NCBI GenBank assembly: GCA_037127315.1
Contig: JBBBDQ010000442.1
Coordinates: 2,622,001-2,686,000, forward strand
Reading direction: 5' to 3'
Source: Ascarosepion bandense
Lineage: Eukaryota; Mollusca; Cephalopoda; Sepiida; Sepiidae
DNA length: 64,000 nt
Under the pieces are notes generated by a model. It did not search any database and was not told where the DNA came from. It saw only the letters and a program-made list of their open reading frames with translations. The translations under genes and the position numbers were made by a program. This document shows, piece after piece, positions 58,183-64,000 of the stretch. Position 1 is the stretch's first letter, and every line of letters begins with the position of its first letter.

Positions 58183-59090
58183 GCTATAGGGAGATGGATA
58201 TTGTTTATTAATTCGGCCTTGTGTCATACATAACCGAACTCCCGATAGCTTACAAGTTTCATCAAGAATTATCAGAAGGTTTTCATCAGAATGTTGGTTG
58301 TCGGCAGGTTGGAATGTGTGGAATAGTGTGGAATAGTGTGAGAATGTGTGGAATAGTGTGGAATAGTGTAAGAATGTGTGGAATAGTGTGGAATAATGTG
58401 AGAATGTGTGGAATAATGTGGAATGGTGTAAGAATGTGTGGAATAGTGTGGAATAGTGTAAGAATCTGGAATAGTGTGGAATAGTGTAAGAATAAAATAT
58501 ACATTTTTCTTGTTAAAATAGACATTTATTAAAAGAAATGAATAACAAGAATTCGTAGAAATTAATGTTCAATGAGAAAGTTGAGGGTATCAAGCGTTAG
58601 AAAATGTTCGCAGTCGTAATTTGTTGGAAAGAGTTTATGCGTGTGTACGTATGTATGTTTTAGCGTTTGTTCGATATGAATGTCTTTGGATGGAGAAGAA
58701 GAAGTAGAATGAATTAGCACATGAGAAAGAAGAAGAGGTAGGACGAATGTCCGGGATACTTGAAGCTTCTCCCGTTATATTTTAGCTTGTCGTCTCTGCT
58801 GCTTCCATCCCTGACTGACTGACGCTAATTTGATCAAAGCCTTTATAGTCATTCAGATTTTCGCACTGGATCGCTAAGTCCCTTTAGTCTTGCAAGTCGC
58901 ATCCATTGATCAGAAAATCAATCTAATCCCTACTTGCGAAATCTGGTTTCGACTTTTTCTTTAAGCACATGGTCAATCCTTTTTCTATTTGGGGAAAACC
59001 AGGATTTCACACGTCATTGTGAATTTTTGTAAAAGTCAAGAAGGTTGATTTTAATTTTTAATGTTTTATCCCACAGCTTAAATTCATAAT
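58183..59090 (+). repeat. Dispersed family X, copy with internal VNTR
   Basis: Landmarks 'gtagctatagggaga', 'attcggccttgtgtcataca', 'tttttctatttggggaaaac'. Interior expanded by the 30-bp array at 58310-58492. Confidence 0.75.
58310..58492. repeat. Minisatellite of GGAATAGTGT-type units
   Basis: About six 30-bp units (agaatgtgtggaatagtgtg plus ggaatagtgt). Other X copies have only one or two 'gtgtggaat' steps here, so this is a local expansion. Confidence 0.9.
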
Positions 59091-59775
59091 GTCTGAAGCG
59101 TAGGGAGCTGGTTATTGTTTCTTTGATTCGGCCTTTTGTTAGACTTAACCGAACTCCCTACAGCTTACAAGTTTTATGCAGAATTATCATCAGAAGGTTG
59201 ATTGTCGGCCGGTTAGAATGTGTGGAATTGTGTGGAATAGCGTAAAATATACATTTTGCATTTTAAAATAGAAATTTATTAAAAGGAGGAATAACACGAG
59301 TTGTAGAAGTTAATGTTCAATTAGAAACATTATTAAGATGTTATAAGTAGAGTTCGTGTTCAATGATAAAGTTGAGTTAAGGGTACCGAGAGTTGAAGAA
59401 ATTGTTCGTACTAGTAATTGTTCAAAGAGATAAGGAGAAAGAGAAAGAGGACAATGTCCGAGTCGCTTGAAATTGAAGCTACATTTTTAGTTGTTTCATC
59501 TCACGGCTCCCATCTGACACTTTGGTTGAATGACGTTGATGAAGTCCTTTTATTGTAATCTAGATTTTTCGCACTTACTCGCGAAGTTCTTTTTGATCTT
59601 GCAAGTCACTCTTATTCGTCAAAAATCATTTTAACACCAACTTGCAAAATTTGGTTTCGACCTTTTCATCAATCCTTTTTCTATTTGGGAAAAACCAGAA
59701 TTTTACACGTCATTACGAATGTTTGTAAAAGTGAAGAAAAATGCTGATTTTAATTCATTTATCCGCTACGGAAAT
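59091..59775 (+). repeat. Dispersed family X copy
   Basis: 'cgtagggagctggttattgt' to 'catttatccgctac'; the most complete undisturbed copy in the window, about 685 bp. Confidence 0.75.
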
Positions 59776-60060
59776 GTTACGTTTTAATCTTCGTTAATTT
59801 CCGTAACATGTTTACAATTCGATACATTTCAGAGCAGATATGGTTATTACGATGAATTCGAAAATTGTGTTATAGGCTTAATTTGACTTCGTTAGACTGA
59901 TCATCATTCGTGGTCGATCACATGGTGGCTTCCCCTGTGTGGATAGGGGTCGCAGTTTCGAATCATGCCGAATGACACGAGTATCGATCAAAAATAATGT
60001 TCAAACAAATCATTTCAAATAAGTCTATATATGATACCATAATACTTCTTGACACATATT
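59776..60060. other. Unannotated interval
   Basis: Nothing recognised. Confidence 0.5.
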
Positions 60061-60062
60061 TT

Positions 60063-60110
60063 AAGTGTTGCGTTGGGGTGCGTGTTCTTTGTACGTCGGG
60101 AGTCACTATT
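60063..60110 (+). repeat. Single satellite monomer at the edge of an X copy
   Basis: 'ggggtgcgtgttctttgtac' then 'gtcgggagtcactattgtgg' matches the 47851-49328 satellite monomer and is directly followed by the X start 'aggagttggtta'. Confidence 0.85.
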
Positions 60111-60715
60111 GTGGCGTAAGGAGTTGGTTAATTTTCTTGGTTCGGCCTTAGGTCAGACATAACCGAACTCCCTACAGTTTACAAATTTTATGCAGAATTA
60201 TCATCAGAAGGTTGGTTGTCGGCAGGTTGGAATGTGTAGAATTGTGGAATAATAAAATATACATTTTTTTTCGTGTTAAAATAGAAATTAAAGACTAACA
60301 TAAGTTGTAGGAGTTAATGTGCAATTCTAAACATTAAGAAGTTAAGGGTAGAGTTCGTACAAAATGTTCGTAGTAGTAATTGTTAAAAGAGATAAGGAGA
60401 AAGAGGACAATGTCCGGGTCGCTTGAAATTGAATTACATTTTAGATGTGTGTCTCTCTCTTTCGCTGCTTCCATCTCTGACTCTTGACTGACGCCGAGGT
60501 CATTTATATAGTCGTTTTCAATGTAGGACTGGATCGCTAAGCCCTCAAGTCGTGCAAATCGCTCCCATTGGTCAAAAATCATTTTAACACCAACTTGTGA
60601 AATCTGGGTTCGACTTTTTCTTTAAGCACTTGGTCAATCCTTTTTCTGTTTGTGAAAACCCAGGATTTCCCACATCATTGTGAATTTTTGTAAAAGTGAA
60701 GAAGATTGATTTTAA
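60111..60715 (+). repeat. Dispersed family X copy, split by a LINE
   Basis: Runs from 'aaggagttggtta' to 'aagattgattttaa'; the last bases of the family, 'aatttcttatccgctac', reappear at 61924-61941 after the LINE. Confidence 0.75.
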
Positions 60716-61716
60716 ACATAATCCAATCTTTCTTAAATAACTGCAAAATGAAGGTCGTTCTGAATGGGCGTGCCTCTTTGTCCTACAGCACGAATGCTGG
60801 TGTCCCACGGGGCTCTATCCTGGGCCCGACGCTCTTCCTTATTTTCATCAACGACCTCCCAGATGAGATCAAGTCCCAAGTAGGCATCTACGCAGATGAC
60901 ACTACAATATACTCCCGCTCCAGTAAGAAACCTGTCGTGGCGGACAGACACAAACTCGCTGCTGACCTTGAGCGGGATCTACACTCTGTGGTGAACTGGG
61001 GCATGAAGTGGCTTGTCAACTTCAATTCCTCTAAGACCAAGCTCTTGTCTGTCAACCATTACAGGCAACCTCTTCTGCCTCCCATAAGCATGGATCAGGT
61101 GATTCTCCCGGAGACTAATGCACTACGCCTCCTCGGACTTACCCTGTCCTCAGACCTCAAATGGAAGCACTATATTGAATCCATAGCAAAATCTACTGCT
61201 AAGAAGGTTGGGTCACTATGTCGATCCAGGATGTTTTTTCCACCTGAATCCATCCTGCATATATACAAGTCAACCATCCGTCCGTGCATGGAGTACTGCT
61301 GCCATTTATGGTCAGGTGCCCCTGCCGTTCTCCTCAGTGTTCTTGACAAGCTCCAAAGGAGAGTCTGTAATGTGATAGGTACTGATCTGGCGACTCGACT
61401 GCAGCCACTTTCCCATCGTCGAAATGTAGCCTCCCTCTGTCTCTTCTATAAATATTTTCATGGCTTCTGCTCGGATGAGCTTAAGTCACTGATGCCTCCT
61501 CAACAGGTGTTTACCCGTGCAACCAGACTGGCAACTGGGTCCCACCCATTCACAGTCAGGTTAGCCAAATGCAGACGCAAATTCTACTCCTGCAGCTTCC
61601 TCTCTCGCACTTCCCGCCTGTGGAACTCACTCCCGTATTCTTGCTTTCCTGACGGCTACAACCTCCAGAAATTTAAATGCAAAGTCAATACTCATCTACT
61701 AACCACTGGCCTCTAG
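60706..61716 (+). CDS. LINE reverse transcriptase, C-terminal 336 codons (partial)
   Basis: RT palm: AGVPRGSILGP about residues 31-41, catalytic YADDTTIY about 62-69, thumb region LRLLGLTLSSDLKWKHYI, then LYKSTIRPCMEYC-like IYKSTIRPCMEYCCHLWSGA and the conserved C-terminus RLWNSLPYSCFPDGYN...KFKCKVNTHLL. No stop or frameshift, which suggests a young insertion. The first about ten codons may derive from flanking X sequence. Clade within the jockey/CR1 group not resolved. Confidence 0.9.
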   Translation: MILNIIQSFLNNCKMKVVLNGRASLSYSTNAGVPRGSILGPTLFLIFINDLPDEIKSQVGIYADDTTIYSRSSKKPVVADRHKLAADLERDLHSVVNWGMKWLVNFNSSKTKLLSVNHYRQPLLPPISMDQVILPETNALRLLGLTLSSDLKWKHYIESIAKSTAKKVGSLCRSRMFFPPESILHIYKSTIRPCMEYCCHLWSGAPAVLLSVLDKLQRRVCNVIGTDLATRLQPLSHRRNVASLCLFYKYFHGFCSDELKSLMPPQQVFTRATRLATGSHPFTVRLAKCRRKFYSCSFLSRTSRLWNSLPYSCFPDGYNLQKFKCKVNTHLLTTGL

Positions 61717-61925
61717 CTCTCTCCCCTCCCCTGTATAACCTTCCCTTTCTCTCCACCTATGTATCTGTCATCGCACCTTCTTTCTCAGCTTTCTATTGTT
61801 CCTTTCTAACTAGCTTGTACTCCTCACTCTTTTCTAATTAATCTTTTTACATTTATGTAACCCCCTGCACATCAGTGGCGTTTCCGCCTTGCTCGGGGTG
61901 AAATGATTAAAAAAAAAAAAAAAAT
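60716..61925 (+). mobile_element. 5'-truncated non-LTR retrotransposon (jockey/CR1-like)
   Basis: Ends in a tail 'cctgcacatcagtggcgttt', 'gctcggggtgaaatgatt' and a poly(A). It contains an open RT C-terminal ORF (next entry). The endonuclease and RT finger regions are absent, as expected for 5' truncation during target-primed reverse transcription. It is nested within an X copy. Confidence 0.9.
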
Positions 61926-62940
61926 TAATTTCTTATCCGCTACAAGTCTACATACCATAGCGAAGAACTCTTCCGAACAATTACCGACAAAGTATTTGCA
62001 AAAAAGACACAGAAGTCGTTGGAAAGTGACTGAAGCCGAGTCACTAGATCAGGACCAATAATATTGCTGATTCTTCTTTGGATTTTATAAAGAAGCTCAA
62101 GGTAAATAGCAAGAGCAACGGATTTTATATGGCAGCAATATTCTAAGCATGGACGAATGGTAGACTTATAGATATGTTAGACAGATTCTCTCGTACGACA
62201 CAGTGAATCAACTTAGTAGCTTAGCAATGCATTCTGCCTCAGTTTTAATATAGACAAACTGAAACTTGAATTAGTAGATTTTTTTGAACTGCTGAATCTA
62301 CGATGAAATATAATTTTTTAGTATAAAATATATTTCCTAGTGAATTAACGCAAACAGCTTTTATGAATAGATATATCCAAATTTGATTAGGTCGGTCTGA
62401 ATAGTTTTTTTCGCCCTTCGTAACACGTAGAACAGTATAAAAAAACTAATGGGATTATTGTACGTGTTACACTTTGTATGTATATAAAAAAAACTATTTG
62501 CTCCACATGAAAATTAAGCAATAATACATTAGAATGAAAAGGAAGAAAAAGAAAACTAAACAAAATTATGGTAAAAAGTGGCGTGCATTTTTATATTTGC
62601 CGGAAAATTACCAAAATGTTCGTGGAAAAAAAAAAATGATATTTACGTCAATTTCGACTGAAATATAACGGTAATAGGGCGGCCATATTATCCCTCATTT
62701 ATTTTTATTTTATAAATTTTTATTTATTTTTTTAATTTAAAACGGGATATTGTCTCAAAGATGGCAGCATTTAAAATGGCTTTAACTGACAGGCCAGGGA
62801 TTCGCGTTTTCATATTTTCGCCTTGATAACAGACTCTGATTCAATTGTAAATCGATCAGCGAAAACGGAAGTCAAAAGAGTTGGAGTGCGAGGAGATGAG
62901 GAGAAGGCGCAGGTTGGATGGTGAAGGAAGGCGGTCAAGC
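61926..62940. other. Unannotated interval
   Basis: Begins with the last bases of the X copy (to about 61941), then AT-rich sequence without recognised features. Confidence 0.5.
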
Positions 62941-62960
62941 ATAGGGGAGTAGTAGTAGTA

Positions 62961-62961
62961 G

Positions 62962-63006
<45 letters not shown>
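62961..63006. repeat. (GA)n microsatellite
   Basis: GA run with one AAAG interruption; purine-rich sequence continues to about 63180. Confidence 0.9.
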
Positions 63007-63010
<4 letters not shown>

Positions 63011-63630
63011 ATAACAAAGAAAGAAATGGGGAGAAATAATGGAAAGGAAAGATTGAGGTAAAAAAAAAACGAATGAGTATCGAGAAAAAGAGACGGAGAA
63101 GAAAGAGAGAAGAAAAAATATGGAGAAAATTATGAAAGATTTAAAAAGCAAGAAAATGAAGACAAAATGAAAAAAAAAATAATGAAGTTGCAGACTACAA
63201 GAAATTGCGTAATAATAGATATATAGAAAAAAGAGACAAAATAAAAAAAAAATGTCGGAGGCATTTTAGAAGACGTGTGTCTATTGCTCCTTTAATATGT
63301 AGTTATTGGGAAAGTAATGTCGTATTTAGCCAGACGGAATAAAAACGTATTCAAATTTAACAAATATTAAAATTATTTGTCAAGAAAATAATCATTAAAA
63401 TAAGCAATAACAAACAAAAAAGACTCGATATTAAACTAATTCTTTTATTCTTTATTGAAAAAGTCGAGCGAATTGATTGAATATGTCTGGGATTTTTGGG
63501 TGAAAAGAAGAGAATTGAAACCAAATAACTGTTATTTCTGGTTGAAATAACTTAGGATTCTGGTAGGAAAGAATGTGTATGAAATTCTGGAGATTTTCCT
63601 CCACCTCGCCTAGCATGATACCCGCTGGAC

Positions 63631-63638
63631 TATAAAAG
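63631..63638 (+). promoter_or_regulatory. Possible TATA box
   Basis: TATAAAAG, 65 bases upstream of an ATG whose ORF is open to the window end. Flanks are more GC-rich than the surroundings. Unproven. Confidence 0.3.
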
Positions 63639-63695
63639 CTCGGCCATAATCTCCCTCTTCCTTTTTTTTTTTCGTTTAACTCTTTACATTCTAAA

Positions 63696-63769
63696 ATGAA
63701 GTTTTCTAGTCTTGCCTTGAAGGAGCAACTTAGTTATCTGACCACGTTGTGTGTCTCTCGCATGCACGG

Positions 63770-63813
<44 letters not shown>

Positions 63814-64000
63814 GCACGCACATACACACTATCAGTAACCCTATAAATGCCTTTTCTTTCATTTTCGGTAATATACATAGTATTTCTAACTTTTGTAAGT
63901 CATTTCTTTTTATTGGTCTTTTATGTGTCACGTCCCTTCAGGACATTGGCGATTATGTCTCTCCACGGCTTTCTATCTCGTGTGGCACTGAGCAGTTTCC
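63696..64000 (+). CDS. ORF open to the window edge, doubtful
   Basis: ATG at 63696 (A at -3), reads MKFSSLALKEQLSYLTTLCV then crosses the CT microsatellite (63774-63810, read as Ser/Leu) and stays open to base 64000, about 101 codons. The tail overlaps the dispersed 'cccttcaggacattgg' segment. Chance is a real possibility in this stop-poor pyrimidine-rich strand. Confidence 0.15.
63771..63810. repeat. (CT)n microsatellite
   Basis: CT run followed by CACGCACGCACA. Confidence 0.95.
63922..63995. repeat. Dispersed 'cccttcaggacattggcgat' segment
   Basis: Shares 'cttcagga..t.ggc.at.atg.ctc..ca.' layout with 46660-46710 and about 42020-42060. Family not identified. Confidence 0.4.

Noticed and set aside
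58221..58525. ORFs on both strands (RMCGIVWNSV and complementary)
   Set aside because: Translation of the GGAATAGTGT minisatellite within an X copy.
1..64000. CRISPR arrays, operons or bacterial systems
   Set aside because: Introns, microsatellites, SINEs and Pol III genes show a eukaryotic genome; the tandem arrays have no spacers or cas genes.

Overview
This is a eukaryotic, AT-rich, intron-rich genomic window, most likely from a coleoid cephalopod and probably an octopus. That assignment is inference. It rests on many copies of a tRNA-derived SINE of the cephalopod type, mollusc-like 5S rDNA relics, and a mixture of Penelope-like, Helitron, non-LTR and Ty3/gypsy fragments around large introns.

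The only protein-coding gene I can support end to end is on the + strand, coding span 8081-42615. It is a FET-family RNA-binding protein (the FUS/EWSR1/TAF15 family; Drosophila cabeza). I joined 16 coding exons across GT-AG introns with consistent phase, giving 594 codons. The order is: SYGQ-rich prion-like domain, RG/DR-rich linker, RRM, RGG block, RanBP2-type zinc finger (C435, C440, C451, C454), long [10 protein letters not shown] block and a C-terminal PY-type nuclear import signal. A CCAAT/E-box region precedes it and a canonical poly(A) signal lies about 100 bases after the stop.

Positions 1-7900 are a TE graveyard: SINE copies, a non-autonomous Helitron, three tandem 5S rDNA-derived units joined to a tRNA-like SINE head, a broken Penelope-like element with a GIY-YIG domain, a LINE 3' fragment and short LINE-tail repeats. 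Intron 1 carries a degenerate tandem array with units of about 1.3 kb. Introns 4, 5 and 7 are long but nearly free of recognisable TEs. Intron 10 holds an inverted pair of hammerhead-ribozyme-like sequences.

Positions 42.7-64 kb are again repeat-dominated: further Helitron and SINE copies; an intact tRNA-Val(AAC) gene on the minus strand with a Pol III terminator; a 1.48-kb satellite of 44/45-bp monomers in a 134-bp higher-order unit; a perfect 48-bp inverted repeat holding a second hammerhead-like core; several copies of an unclassified dispersed family here called X, one of them carrying a single satellite monomer at its edge; TATC and 79-bp tandem arrays; a degenerate Ty3/gypsy fragment; and a 5'-truncated LINE with an open 336-codon reverse-transcriptase C-terminus inserted into an X copy. 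At the right edge there is a TATA box followed by an ORF that runs off the window, reported only as a weak candidate.

The strongest unusual signals are the hammerhead-like motifs linked to Penelope-type termini, the apparent origin of the satellite at the edge of a dispersed repeat, the 5S-tRNA composite, and the modular phase-1 exons of the FET low-complexity region.
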